Source: Tannerellaceae bacterium (GTDB lineage: Bacteria > Bacteroidota > Bacteroidia > Bacteroidales > Tannerellaceae). From it: a DNA stretch of 13,793 nt. The notes below the pieces were generated by a model that saw nothing but the letters and a program-made list of their open reading frames with translations, had not been told where the DNA came from and ran no database searches. Location: the NCBI GenBank assembly GCA_031273385.1, contig JAISRY010000170.1, positions 1 through 13,793 of the forward strand, read 5' to 3'. Below are positions 1 through 7,651 of the stretch, piece by piece. Position 1 is the first letter of the stretch. Each line of letters starts with the position of its first letter. Position numbers and translations under genes: made by a program.

Positions 1-150
1 ATGGATATTGCCAAAGAAAAGATCTTCGACGGCAACAAATCCATCAGCCAAATCGCCTACGAACTCGGCTTCAGCTACCCCCAACATTTCAGCCGCCTCT
101 TCAAAAAAAGAATCGGCCACACCCCGAACGAGTACCGGATGCGGAATTGA
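1..150 (+). CDS. AraC-family transcriptional regulator, C-terminal end only (partial)
   Basis: The reading frame is open from base 1 and ends at TGA 148-150, giving 49 residues. The text matches the second helix-turn-helix of the AraC/XylS DNA-binding domain: an 'AKEKIFDGNKSISQIAYELG' stretch, then 'FSYPQHFSRLFKKR' and the family's closing 'G-TPNEYR'. Base 1 happens to be an ATG, but this is internal to the domain. The first helix-turn-helix and any sensor domain lie off the left edge, so the ligand and target cannot be inferred. The gene converges on polA with only 12 bp between the stop codons, and I see no terminator hairpin there. Seen: the motif. Known: this fold binds DNA. Inferred: a full-length gene exists upstream. 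Confidence 0.85.
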   Translation: MDIAKEKIFDGNKSISQIAYELGFSYPQHFSRLFKKRIGHTPNEYRMRN

Positions 151-162
151 AGCAGTTATTTC

Positions 163-2928
163 TCAGTGGGCTTCGAGCCAGTTTGCGCCTGTTCCGTAGT
201 CGGTGATGAGGGGGACTTGCAGGGGGATGACGTTTTCCATCTCTTCGATGACGATCTGTTTTACCTTTTCCAGCTCGTCGCAAAGGACGTTGAAGTTTAG
301 TTCGTCGTGTACCTGGAGGATCATCTTGCTTTTGAGCCCCTCTTCGCTGAAACGCTTGTGGATACGTACCATGGCGACCTTTATGATGTCGGCGGCGCTG
401 CCCTGGATGGGGGCGTTGATGGCGTTCCGTTCGGCGTAGCCGCGGACGATGCTGTTCTGGGAAAGGATGTCGGGGAGGAACCGTTTGCGTTTGAAGATGG
501 TCTCTACGTATCCCTTTTCCTTGGCGACCGCTATGCTGGTGTCCATGTACTGGCGGACTTCGGGGTAGGTCTTGAAATAGCCGTCGATCAGCTCTTTAGC
601 TTCGGAGCGGGGGATGTTTAGCCGTTCCGCCAGTCCGAAGATGGAGATGCCGTAGATGATGCCGAAGTTGGCGGTTTTTGCTTTGCGGCGCATCTCTTTG
701 GTGATCTCGTCCGGACTGATGCCGTATATCTTGGCGGCGGTGGCGGTATGGATATCTTCACCGCTACGGAAAGCGGCGATCATGCCGGCGTCGCCGCTCA
801 GGTGCGCCATGATACGGAGCTCGATCTGCGAATAGTCGGCGGAGAAGAAAACGCATCCGCTATCGTCGGGGATAAAGGCGCGGCGTATCTCGCGTCCCGT
901 CTCGTCGCGGATGGGGATATTCTGGAGGTTGGGGTTGGTGGAGCTAAGCCGTCCGGTGGAGGTAACGGTTTGATTGAAAGAGGTATGTATCTTTCCCGTC
1001 TCCGGATTGATCAGCTCGGGCAGGGCATCGATGTAGGTGCTTAACAGCTTTTTCAGGGCGCGGTATTCCAGCAGTTTCCCTACGATGGGATGTTTGGCGC
1101 GGAGCTTTTCCAGTATCTCTTCGTTGGTGCTGTAACTTCCTGTCTTTGTTTTCTTTGCTTTGTCTTCTATTTTCAGCCGGTCGAAGAGGATTTCGCCTAC
1201 CTGTTTGCTTGAATTGATGTTGAACGTCGTCCCGGCCTGCCGGTAAATCTCCTGTTCGAGCAGGATCAGCTCTTTCGTCAGTTCGACGGACGACTGTTTC
1301 AATGCGCCGGTATCTACCTTTACGCCAGCCTCTTCCATATCGCAGAGGACATAGACGAGGGGCATTTCGATCGTGGAGAAGAGGGTATCCAGCCCCTGTT
1401 TCTTTAGCTCGGGGGCGAATATGTTTTTCAGTTTCAGCGTGACGTCGGCGTCTTCGGCGGCATACTCGGCCACCTTTTCTACCGGGACGTCCCGCATGGA
1501 CAACTGGTTTTTCCCCCTTTGTCCGATCAGCTCTTCGATCGGGATGGGTTTATAGTTGAGGTAGGTCTCGGCCAGGTAATCCATCCCGTGCCGGAGCTCG
1601 GGATTCAGCAGGTAGTGGGCGATCATGGTATCGAATAGGGCGCCGGCGACGCGGACGCCATATTTCCGGAGGACGAGGATATCGAACTTTATGTTCTGTC
1701 CGATCTTTTCCGACCGCTCGTTTTGCAGGGCAGGGGAGAAGTGGGCGATGATCTTTTTCGCCTCTTCCATGTCGTCGGGTATGGGGACATACCATGCCTC
1801 GTTTTCCTTAACGGCAAACGACAGGCCGACCAATTTCGAGGTTAAGGGGTTAATTCCGTCCGTTTCGGTGTCAAATGCGAAAAAATCCCGACCCAATAAA
1901 AAGCGTCCTAAATCGGCCTGTTTATCCTCTGTATCAGATAGATAGTAGGTGTGTTCGGCGTCCGTTAACTCTCTGAGAGTCGAATATTCGGAGACGCCTG
2001 TACCTTTGGGCGCAAATTCTGCAAAAAGAAAGCCTTGAATTGGGGCGTTTTTGGGTTGCGGCGGCTCTTCGGCGGCGAACTTGTTAATAAATGTTCTGAA
2101 CTCTAACGTCGTATAAAGCCCCGTGAGCTTTTCTTCGTTTGGCTTTTGGAGGATACATTTGTCCGCCTGAAAGGCGACGGGCACATCGGTCAGGATGGTG
2201 GCGAGGAATTTGGAGAAGCGAATTTGTTCGGCGTTCTCTTTTAGTTTTATCCGGAGGGCGCCTTTTACGCTGTCGACATGTTCCAGCAGATTCTCGACCG
2301 TCCCAAATTCGTTGAGCAGTTTGATGGCCGTTTTTTCCCCCACGCCGGGGCAGCCCGGGATGTTGTCGCTACTATCACCCATGAGGCCGAGCAGGTCTTT
2401 CATTTGTCCGGTTGATGAAAGGGTATATTTTTCCAGTACCTCTTTTACGCCTAACGTTTCATAGCCGCCCCCGTACCTTGGGCGGTAAAGGAAGATATGG
2501 TCGGTGACCAATTGGGCGTAGTCTTTGTCGGGCGTCATCATATAAACGTCGAAACCCTCCGCCGCCGCTTGTCCGGCGATGGTTGCAATGACATCGTCCG
2601 CCTCGTACCGCGGGACCTCATAGATTGGGATTTGGTAGGCTTCGATAATATCCTTGATGATGGGGACGGATTGGCGGATCACTTCCGGCGTCTCTTCCCG
2701 CTGCGCCTTGTAGTGTTCGTAGGCTTCATGGCGGAACGTCGCCCCCTGTGGGTCGAAACCTACGGCGATATGGGTAGGATTTTCCCGTTTCAACACATCC
2801 TCCAGGCTGTTTACGAATCCGAAGACAGCGGAGGTGTTTACCCCTTTGGAGTTGATCCGGGGGTTTTTAATAAAGGCATAATACGATCTGTATATCAGTG
2901 CATAAGCATCAATCAGGAACAGCTTCAT
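163..2928 (-). CDS. polA: DNA polymerase I
   Basis: Pol I extends primers, removes RNA primers and fills repair gaps. I start it at ATG 2926-2928 (MKLFLIDAYALIYR, 921 residues). The in-frame GTG at 2940 would add only MLKT and has no better leader. Residues 1-290 are the 5'-3' exonuclease/flap domain (FDPQGATFRHEAY, YEADDV, TPDKDYAQLV, and a GVGEKTA helix-hairpin loop). The 3'-5' exonuclease, about 345-510, looks active: Exo I is D353-x-E355 (FDTETDG), Exo II is GQNIKFD, Exo III is YAAEDAD. The polymerase domain follows. Motif A is DYSQIELR with D698 and E703, motif B is RRKAKTANFGIIYG with K751, F755 and Y759, and motif C is QVHDE with H874 and D875. Phe at 755, as in E. coli, predicts discrimination against dideoxynucleotides. 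All catalytic residues are present and the length is normal. It is transcribed alone and diverges from the polyprenyl synthase gene. Confidence 0.98.
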   Translation of the reverse strand: MKLFLIDAYALIYRSYYAFIKNPRINSKGVNTSAVFGFVNSLEDVLKRENPTHIAVGFDPQGATFRHEAYEHYKAQREETPEVIRQSVPIIKDIIEAYQIPIYEVPRYEADDVIATIAGQAAAEGFDVYMMTPDKDYAQLVTDHIFLYRPRYGGGYETLGVKEVLEKYTLSSTGQMKDLLGLMGDSSDNIPGCPGVGEKTAIKLLNEFGTVENLLEHVDSVKGALRIKLKENAEQIRFSKFLATILTDVPVAFQADKCILQKPNEEKLTGLYTTLEFRTFINKFAAEEPPQPKNAPIQGFLFAEFAPKGTGVSEYSTLRELTDAEHTYYLSDTEDKQADLGRFLLGRDFFAFDTETDGINPLTSKLVGLSFAVKENEAWYVPIPDDMEEAKKIIAHFSPALQNERSEKIGQNIKFDILVLRKYGVRVAGALFDTMIAHYLLNPELRHGMDYLAETYLNYKPIPIEELIGQRGKNQLSMRDVPVEKVAEYAAEDADVTLKLKNIFAPELKKQGLDTLFSTIEMPLVYVLCDMEEAGVKVDTGALKQSSVELTKELILLEQEIYRQAGTTFNINSSKQVGEILFDRLKIEDKAKKTKTGSYSTNEEILEKLRAKHPIVGKLLEYRALKKLLSTYIDALPELINPETGKIHTSFNQTVTSTGRLSSTNPNLQNIPIRDETGREIRRAFIPDDSGCVFFSADYSQIELRIMAHLSGDAGMIAAFRSGEDIHTATAAKIYGISPDEITKEMRRKAKTANFGIIYGISIFGLAERLNIPRSEAKELIDGYFKTYPEVRQYMDTSIAVAKEKGYVETIFKRKRFLPDILSQNSIVRGYAERNAINAPIQGSAADIIKVAMVRIHKRFSEEGLKSKMILQVHDELNFNVLCDELEKVKQIVIEEMENVIPLQVPLITDYGTGANWLEAH

Positions 2929-2962
2929 TGTTTTTAACACGTTTTAGTTCGACAAATGTGGG

Positions 2963-2992
2963 TAAATGTACGAAAAATCTGACTGATTCAAT
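2963..2992 (-). promoter_or_regulatory. Candidate polA promoter (weak match)
   Basis: On the minus strand there is ATTG, an 18-nt spacer, and TACATTTA. These differ by one base each from the Bacteroides -33 (TTTG) and -7 (TAnnTTTG) elements. The site lies about 35 bp upstream of the chosen polA start. CACATTTG, slightly nearer the gene, is an equally weak alternative. A promoter must lie in this 100-bp divergent gap, but the exact site is an inference. Confidence 0.3.
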
Positions 2993-3009
2993 ACTTTTTC
3001 TTACTTTTG
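2978..3009 (+). promoter_or_regulatory. Candidate Bacteroides-type promoter for the polyprenyl synthase gene
   Basis: TACTTTTG at 3002-3009 is a perfect TAnnTTTG (-7) element. TCTG at 2978-2981, 20 nt upstream, matches three of four bases of the -33 TTTG. The start codon at 3029 would give a very short 5' leader of roughly 10-15 nt. The elements overlap the candidate polA promoter on the other strand. Confidence 0.5.
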
Positions 3010-3028
3010 CGAATCTTAACGTTATGTA

Positions 3029-4003
3029 ATGATCGAAAGAAATAGAATAGAAGATCCCGTTGCTTTAGAGTTTAAGCGGTTTAATGAAGACTTTCTTCAT
3101 TCGTTGGCCAGTACGACTCCCATGTTACAGTCGGCGATAGATACCATTATGCATTCCTCGGGAAAGCATATACGGCCGCTCCTGGTGTTGCTTACCGCCA
3201 AAATGTGCGGACAGGTGACGGACAAAGCCATCAATTCGGCGGTTTTGCTGGAATTGCTCCATACGGCGAGCCTGATTCACGACGATGTGATTGATAATAC
3301 GCGCGAACGGCGGGGGTTGCCCTCGCTGAATGCGATCTTTGACAACCGCGTTTCTGTGCTGGTGGGCGATTACCTCCTGTCGTCGGCATTGATCCGTTCG
3401 GTTCAGACCGCCGATTTCCGGATCATAAATGTGGTGTGTGAAGTGGGGCGGGAGCTGTCGGAGGGCGAAATCAGGCAGCTGGAGATGGTGGAGAAGATGA
3501 TTCTGGAGGAGCGTTCGTATCTACAGTTGATCAGGAAAAAGACGGCTATGTTGCTGGCCGCCTGCACGCAGGTTGGCGCGCTTTCTGCCGGCGCGACGGA
3601 CGAAGTGGTCGGGAAATGCCGCCTTTTTGGTGAGTATTTCGGCTATAGCTTTCAGATCAGGGACGATATCTTCGACTATTTTGATAATGCCGACATCGGA
3701 AAGCCGACCGGCAATGATATATTGGACGGTAAAATCACGCTTCCCCTCCTGCACGCCCTCTCCAGCGTAGAGAACGGAAAGGCGCATTATTACAGGCAAA
3801 TGATCGAAAATCGCTCGATTACCAAAGACACTGTCGGTGAGTTGACCCGCTTTGCAAAAGAGAACGGCGGGATAGAATATGCCGAATCGCGCATGAAAGA
3901 GTACCGCGACAAAGCCCTTGACATACTCTATACCTTTCCCGAGTCGGAAGCGCGTACCGGCCTGTTGCTGCTTGCCGACTATATCATTGAGAGGAAGCGG
4001 TAA
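3029..4003 (+). CDS. Long-chain polyprenyl diphosphate synthase
   Basis: This is a trans-isoprenyl diphosphate synthase of 324 residues. It condenses isopentenyl diphosphate onto an allylic diphosphate to build a long chain, probably the menaquinone side chain in this lineage. Visible motifs are GKHIRP (45-50, substrate Lys and Arg), the first Asp-rich motif DDVID (85-89) followed by RERRG, KKTA (170-173), and the second Asp-rich motif DDIFD (212-216) followed by GKPTGNDI. The residues just before the first motif are small (TAS-LIH) with no aromatic block, which predicts a long product. I cannot tell C35 from C40 or C45, so I give no symbol. The leader contains ATGTAATG: a start-stop pair whose TAA overlaps the real ATG. 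The gene is transcribed alone and converges on deoC through a strong hairpin. Confidence 0.93.
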   Translation: MIERNRIEDPVALEFKRFNEDFLHSLASTTPMLQSAIDTIMHSSGKHIRPLLVLLTAKMCGQVTDKAINSAVLLELLHTASLIHDDVIDNTRERRGLPSLNAIFDNRVSVLVGDYLLSSALIRSVQTADFRIINVVCEVGRELSEGEIRQLEMVEKMILEERSYLQLIRKKTAMLLAACTQVGALSAGATDEVVGKCRLFGEYFGYSFQIRDDIFDYFDNADIGKPTGNDILDGKITLPLLHALSSVENGKAHYYRQMIENRSITKDTVGELTRFAKENGGIEYAESRMKEYRDKALDILYTFPESEARTGLLLLADYIIERKR

Positions 4004-4050
4004 ACCGCCGCTACTTACCCGCGGGGGATTTGACCGTAGGGGCTTCCCAA

Positions 4051-4112
4051 AAAAGGATGCGCCCTCTTCCCAAAAAGGATGCACCCTTTTTGGGAAGAGG
4101 GCGCACCCTTTT
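4051..4112. terminator. Bidirectional hairpin terminator between convergent genes
   Basis: A perfect 20-bp inverted repeat lies at 4059-4078 (GCGCCCTCTTCCCAAAAAGG) and 4085-4104, with a 6-nt loop ATGCAC. One more T-A pair extends it. After a single A-C mismatch, six further pairs (4051-4056 with 4107-4112) continue the stem. The outermost paired bases reach into the deoC stop codon (4111-4113). Read on the minus strand, the core is followed by a six-T run; on the plus strand it is followed by CCCTTTTATT. It should stop both the polyprenyl synthase transcript and the deoC operon transcript. Confidence 0.85.
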
Positions 4113-4974
4113 ATTCTCCCAGGTGGCGCATAATATCGTCCGCCAGGCTGCTCGCTCCTATCCTGAAATAGCTTTTGTTGAGCCATTCTTCGCCTAATAC
4201 CTCCTTTACGATCGTATAATAGGTGACGGCCTCTTCCGCTGTGCGGATTCCTCCCGACAGTTTGATCCCGATACGGATTCCTGTCAGGCTGTGATAGGCC
4301 TTGATCACTTCGCACATCGTGTAGGCCGCTTCGGGCGTAGCGCCCGGAAACTCTTTCCCTGTGGAGGTTTTGATGAAGTCGGCGCCTGCATAGATCGCGA
4401 ATATGGCCGCTTTCCGGACGTTCTCCATGCTGCCTAATGCGCCGGTTTCGAGGATAACCTTTAGCGGCGCATCGTGTGCGCTGGCCTTTATTTCCTCGAT
4501 CTGTCCGGCCAATTCCTGGTAGTTCTCTTCGAGCATGGCGCCCGGATTCAGCACGGTATCAATCTCTTCCGCCCCGGACATGACCGCGAGCGCCGTTTCT
4601 GCGATTTTGACCTCTTCAAACGTTTGCGCCGCCGGAAATCCGCCCGTTACGGCGACGATTTTGACCTCTTGCGCCGTGAGCGCCTGTTTTACCGTCTCCG
4701 TAAACAGGGGATAGGTGCAGATCGCGGCGACGTTCGGGACGTCCGGCCGGCTTCCCTCAAAATCATTTATCCCCTCTACCAGCCTCCATATCTTCTCTTT
4801 CGTATCCATCGCCGAAAGCGAGGTGACGTCGATGCATCCGTGGATCAGCTTCAATACGTCGGCGGTGAAATGGTTTCCCTCCTGCGCGGCGCGTATTCTC
4901 TCCACTTTCTCCTTTACTTCCCTGTCTGTACCTGCCGGTTTGAATCGGGCAAATGCTTCCTGATATTTATCCAT
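4111..4974 (-). CDS. deoC: Deoxyribose-phosphate aldolase
   Basis: DeoC cleaves 2-deoxyribose-5-phosphate into glyceraldehyde-3-phosphate and acetaldehyde in deoxynucleoside salvage. The 287-residue protein is a TIM barrel. The Schiff-base lysine is K202 in ADFIKTSTGKE. The second conserved lysine is K238 in GIKLSGGIRT. The acid in EIDTVLNPG (D139) corresponds to the conserved Asp of the family. It is longer than the roughly 220-residue short form, with about 40 extra N-terminal residues, so it belongs to the longer, E. coli-like type. It is the last gene of the minus-strand cluster. Its ATG overlaps the stop of the upstream pyrophosphohydrolase by one base (TAATG), which suggests translational coupling. 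Its stop codon lies in the outer stem of the terminator hairpin. Confidence 0.96.
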   Translation of the reverse strand: MDKYQEAFARFKPAGTDREVKEKVERIRAAQEGNHFTADVLKLIHGCIDVTSLSAMDTKEKIWRLVEGINDFEGSRPDVPNVAAICTYPLFTETVKQALTAQEVKIVAVTGGFPAAQTFEEVKIAETALAVMSGAEEIDTVLNPGAMLEENYQELAGQIEEIKASAHDAPLKVILETGALGSMENVRKAAIFAIYAGADFIKTSTGKEFPGATPEAAYTMCEVIKAYHSLTGIRIGIKLSGGIRTAEEAVTYYTIVKEVLGEEWLNKSYFRIGASSLADDIMRHLGE

Positions 4975-5306
4975 TATAATTTGGTGTTATGTACGTGTCT
5001 TTCTTTGTCGCGGAGCGTTTTTTTCTCCATATTTTGCATAAAAGCGGACGTCAGGTCGACGCCTGTCTGGTTGGCCAGGCAAAGGAGTACCCAGAGTACG
5101 TCTGCCATTTCATCGCCCAGGTCGTGATTCCTGTCGCTTTCCTTAAACGATTGCTCCCCGTAGGTGCGGGCGATGATGCGCGCCAGTTCGCCGACCTCTT
5201 CGGTGAGTATCGCCATATTCGTCAGTTCGTTGAAATAGCGTTTCCCGTATGTTTTTATCCAGCGGTCTACCTCTTCCTGCGCTTCCTGTAGTGTGAGTGT
5301 TGCCAT
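4974..5306 (-). CDS. MazG-like nucleotide pyrophosphohydrolase
   Basis: This is a 110-residue all-helical enzyme of the MazG-like NTP-pyrophosphohydrolase superfamily. It would hydrolyse a nucleoside triphosphate to the monophosphate and pyrophosphate, removing non-canonical or excess nucleotides. The metal-binding motif is visible as EEVGE (36-40) followed by EMADVLW (66-72), which is the EExxE...ExxD pattern. The single short domain makes it a stand-alone MazG-like protein rather than full MazG with two tandem domains. The exact nucleotide substrate cannot be read from the sequence. It lies 11 bp downstream of dtd and overlaps deoC by one base, so it is surely co-transcribed with both. The pairing with deoC fits a nucleotide clean-up role, but that is inference. 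Confidence 0.88.
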   Translation of the reverse strand: MATLTLQEAQEEVDRWIKTYGKRYFNELTNMAILTEEVGELARIIARTYGEQSFKESDRNHDLGDEMADVLWVLLCLANQTGVDLTSAFMQNMEKKTLRDKERHVHNTKL

Positions 5307-5317
5307 AATTAACCGGT

Positions 5318-5770
5318 TTATTCCCTGTTTTGTGAATCAATCCATATCGTAACCGGGCCATCGTTGACCAGTGCGATCTGCATATCCGCCCCGAACGTTC
5401 CGGTTGCCACCTCTTTCCCCAGCTGGAGCGCCATCTCTTTACAAAAGGCTTCGTACAAGGGGATGGCCGTCTCCGGTTTGGAGGCGCGGATATAGGATGG
5501 CCGGTTGCCTTTCTTTGTGGAGGCTTGTAGCGTAAACTGGCTGACAATCATCACGTCGCCTCCCGTTTCGATCACCGAGCGGTTCATGACGCCCTCCCCG
5601 TCGTCGAAGATACGCAGCTGGAGGATCTTTTTCGCTAACCATTCGATATCCTCCTTTCCGTCCCTGTCTTCGATGCCGGCCAGTACCAGCAGGCCATTAC
5701 CTATATGTGCTGTGACCTCCCCTCCGATCGCGACGGAGGCCGTTTGTACACGTTGTATCACTGTTCTCAT
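5318..5770 (-). CDS. dtd: D-aminoacyl-tRNA deacylase
   Basis: Dtd removes D-amino acids (classically D-tyrosine) mistakenly attached to tRNA and also edits glycine mischarged on tRNA(Ala). The 150-residue length is normal. Signature motifs are present: the N-terminal MRTVIQRV strand, SQFTL at 77-81 at the active site, and NDGPVT at 136-141, the Gly-cisPro motif donated across the dimer interface that excludes L-amino acids. The start ATG is one base downstream of the uvrC stop (TAA-G-ATG), so the two are likely translationally coupled. The MazG-like gene follows after 11 bp. Nothing is unusual. Confidence 0.96.
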   Translation of the reverse strand: MRTVIQRVQTASVAIGGEVTAHIGNGLLVLAGIEDRDGKEDIEWLAKKILQLRIFDDGEGVMNRSVIETGGDVMIVSQFTLQASTKKGNRPSYIRASKPETAIPLYEAFCKEMALQLGKEVATGTFGADMQIALVNDGPVTIWIDSQNRE

Positions 5771-5771
5771 C

Positions 5772-7604
5772 TTACCTCTTTAACCCATTGATCAGCAGTT
5801 TCGCTTTTGCATCCCCGATGGCCTCTTTCAGCTCTTCATGCGAGGCTTCGCGAATCCGTTTTACGCTCTTAAACCGTTGCAAAAGTACGATTTTTGTCTT
5901 TTCTCCAATGCCTTTGATGGCATCTAATTCCGAAATGGTCTGTTTTTTGTTCCTTAGGCTGCGGTGGAACGTGATGCCGAAACGGTGCGCTTCGTCCCGT
6001 AGCTGTTGGATGACCTTTAGCGACTCCGAGTTCTTGTCCAGGATCAGCGGCACCGGATCGTCGGGGAAGAAGATCTCTTCCAGCCGTTTGGCCAGCCCGA
6101 CAACGGTGATTTTGTCCCGTATCCCCAACTGCTCCAACGCTTGGGCGGCGACGTTCAGCTGCCCTTTTCCGCCGTCGATGATAATCAATTGCGGCAGCTC
6201 TTCCCCGTCCGCCAGCAGCCGGGTATAGCGGCGTGTGACCACTTCGGACATGGAGGCGAAATCGTCCGGCCCAACGACCGTCTTGATATGGAAATGGCGG
6301 TAGTCTTTCTTCGCCGGTTTAGCCTTTCTGAAGACGACGCACGCGGCGACGGGGTTTGTCCCCTGTGTATTTGAATTGTCGAAACATTCGATGTGGATAG
6401 GCAGTGTTTTCATGTGCAGATCCTTTTGCATGGTGGCGAGGATGCGCGTTGTCCGCTGTTCAGGGTTGAGCTTCTCGGCCTGTTTCAGTTTGTCTACTTT
6501 ATACTGCTTGACATTCTGTTCGGAGAGTTCGAGCAGCCTCTTTTTCTCTCCTTTTTGCGGAATGAGGAAAACGACGCTCCCCGCTGTTTCCATATCCGGC
6601 AAAAAGGGGACGATAATCTCCCGTGCCGTGCTTTTAAAGCGTTCGCGCATCTCTACGATCCCCAGGGCAAGCAGCTCCTCTTTCGGCTCGTCCAGCTTCT
6701 TGCTGTATTCGAAGGTATAGGCCGAGACGATGGCGCCATTTCCGATATGCATATAATTAATGTAGGCCGACCGTTCGTTGTCGGTGAATGAGAAGACGTC
6801 GATATTGGTGAGCGTTGGTGTGACGACCGTTGATTTCACCTTGTAATTCTCAATGATCTCATATTTTTCTTTGATGAACTGTGCCTCTTCAAAACGCAGC
6901 TCTTCCGCCAGCCTTTGCATCTCTTCGTAGAGTATACGGCCTATTTGGGAGATGTTTCCCCGCAGGATCTCTTTTATCTGTACGATATTCCGTTGGTACT
7001 CTTCCAGCGGTTGCAGGCCGGCGCAGGGGCCTTTGCAACGTTTGATGTGGTATTGCAGGCATACTTTGTAGCGGCCTTGTGCGATAGCTTCGGGCGTCAG
7101 CGGGTAGTTGCAGGTTCTGAGGGGGTACAGCTCCTTGATGAGGTGTAGCATCAGTTTAGCGGTATAGGCGGAGGGGTAGGGGCCGAAGTACTGCGACCCG
7201 TCGCGCACGATGTTGCGAGTTTGGAATACGCGCGGGAAGTATTCGTTTTTTATGACGATCGACGGATAGGTCTTATCGTCTTTCAGGAGAACATTGTAGC
7301 GGGGGCGGTAGCCTTTGATCAGGTTGTTCTCCAGGAGGAGCGCATCCTCTTCGTTGTCGACGATGATGTATTTGATGTCGCAGATTTGCCGCACGAGAAT
7401 CTCGGTCTTCCGGTTGTCGTGTGTTTTATTGAAATAGGAGGCTACGCGCTTCTTCAGGTTCTTCGCCTTTCCAACGTAGATGATCTGCTCGTTCTCATCG
7501 AAGTATTCGTAGCACCCCGGCTTTTCCGGCATTACGGAGAGGATATTGCTTAGCTTTTCCGAGCGCGCCTCTTTCCCTGTTCTCTCTTTTTCGTTGCTGT
7601 CCAT
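5772..7604 (-). CDS. uvrC: Excinuclease ABC subunit C
   Basis: UvrC makes both the 3' and 5' incisions in nucleotide excision repair after UvrAB loads it at a lesion. The 610-residue length is typical. Domains in order: GIY-YIG nuclease at about 28-105 (GCYEYF, IYVGKAKNLKKRV, Glu in EEDALLLENNLIKG); the Cys-containing linker CLQYHIKRCKGPC (182-194); a UVR domain around 225-255 (LRFEEAQFIKEKYEII) for UvrB contact; the RNase H-like nuclease (ECFDNSNTQG with D409, IDGGKGQL with D477, DEAHRF with H540); and a C-terminal helix-hairpin-helix (IKGIGEKTK). Both nuclease centres look intact. It is preceded by a 47-bp gap carrying a parS match and followed one base later by dtd. uvrA and uvrB are not in the window. 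Confidence 0.97.
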   Translation of the reverse strand: MDSNEKERTGKEARSEKLSNILSVMPEKPGCYEYFDENEQIIYVGKAKNLKKRVASYFNKTHDNRKTEILVRQICDIKYIIVDNEEDALLLENNLIKGYRPRYNVLLKDDKTYPSIVIKNEYFPRVFQTRNIVRDGSQYFGPYPSAYTAKLMLHLIKELYPLRTCNYPLTPEAIAQGRYKVCLQYHIKRCKGPCAGLQPLEEYQRNIVQIKEILRGNISQIGRILYEEMQRLAEELRFEEAQFIKEKYEIIENYKVKSTVVTPTLTNIDVFSFTDNERSAYINYMHIGNGAIVSAYTFEYSKKLDEPKEELLALGIVEMRERFKSTAREIIVPFLPDMETAGSVVFLIPQKGEKKRLLELSEQNVKQYKVDKLKQAEKLNPEQRTTRILATMQKDLHMKTLPIHIECFDNSNTQGTNPVAACVVFRKAKPAKKDYRHFHIKTVVGPDDFASMSEVVTRRYTRLLADGEELPQLIIIDGGKGQLNVAAQALEQLGIRDKITVVGLAKRLEEIFFPDDPVPLILDKNSESLKVIQQLRDEAHRFGITFHRSLRNKKQTISELDAIKGIGEKTKIVLLQRFKSVKRIREASHEELKEAIGDAKAKLLINGLKR

Positions 7605-7620
7605 TTAGGTGTTTATCTTT

Positions 7621-7636
7621 TGTTTCACGTGGAACA
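7621..7636 (-). other. parS: parS centromere-like ParB-binding site
   Basis: The minus strand reads TGTTCCACGTGAAACA. This is a 16/16 match to the canonical chromosomal parS site described from the spo0J region of Bacillus subtilis and conserved across many phyla. It is a near-perfect palindrome around CACGTG and sits in the 47-bp non-coding gap between the mnmG stop and the uvrC start. Chance of one such exact match on either strand in this window is roughly 1 in 10^5. Known: ParB binds parS, spreads along DNA as a CTP-dependent clamp, and directs origin segregation with ParA and SMC. Inferred: this replichore region is near the replication origin. Confidence 0.85.
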
Positions 7637-7651
7637 ATTCATAAAAGGGAT

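Noticed and set aside
151..162. Terminator between the AraC-type gene and polA
   Set aside because: Only 12 bp separate the stops and no inverted repeat or T-run is visible there.
3521..4315. A 264-codon minus-strand frame across the polyprenyl synthase end, the terminator and deoC
   Set aside because: It overlaps two well-supported genes and crosses the hairpin terminator. No family resemblance.
4966..4974. TTATCCATT considered as a DnaA box, prompted by the nearby parS
   Set aside because: Two mismatches to TTATCCACA, lies at the start of deoC, and there is no cluster of further boxes or AT-rich unwinding region.
4474..5127. A 217-codon plus-strand frame opposite deoC and the MazG-like gene
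   Set aside because: Antisense shadow of two confidently identified genes, with an implausible low-complexity end.
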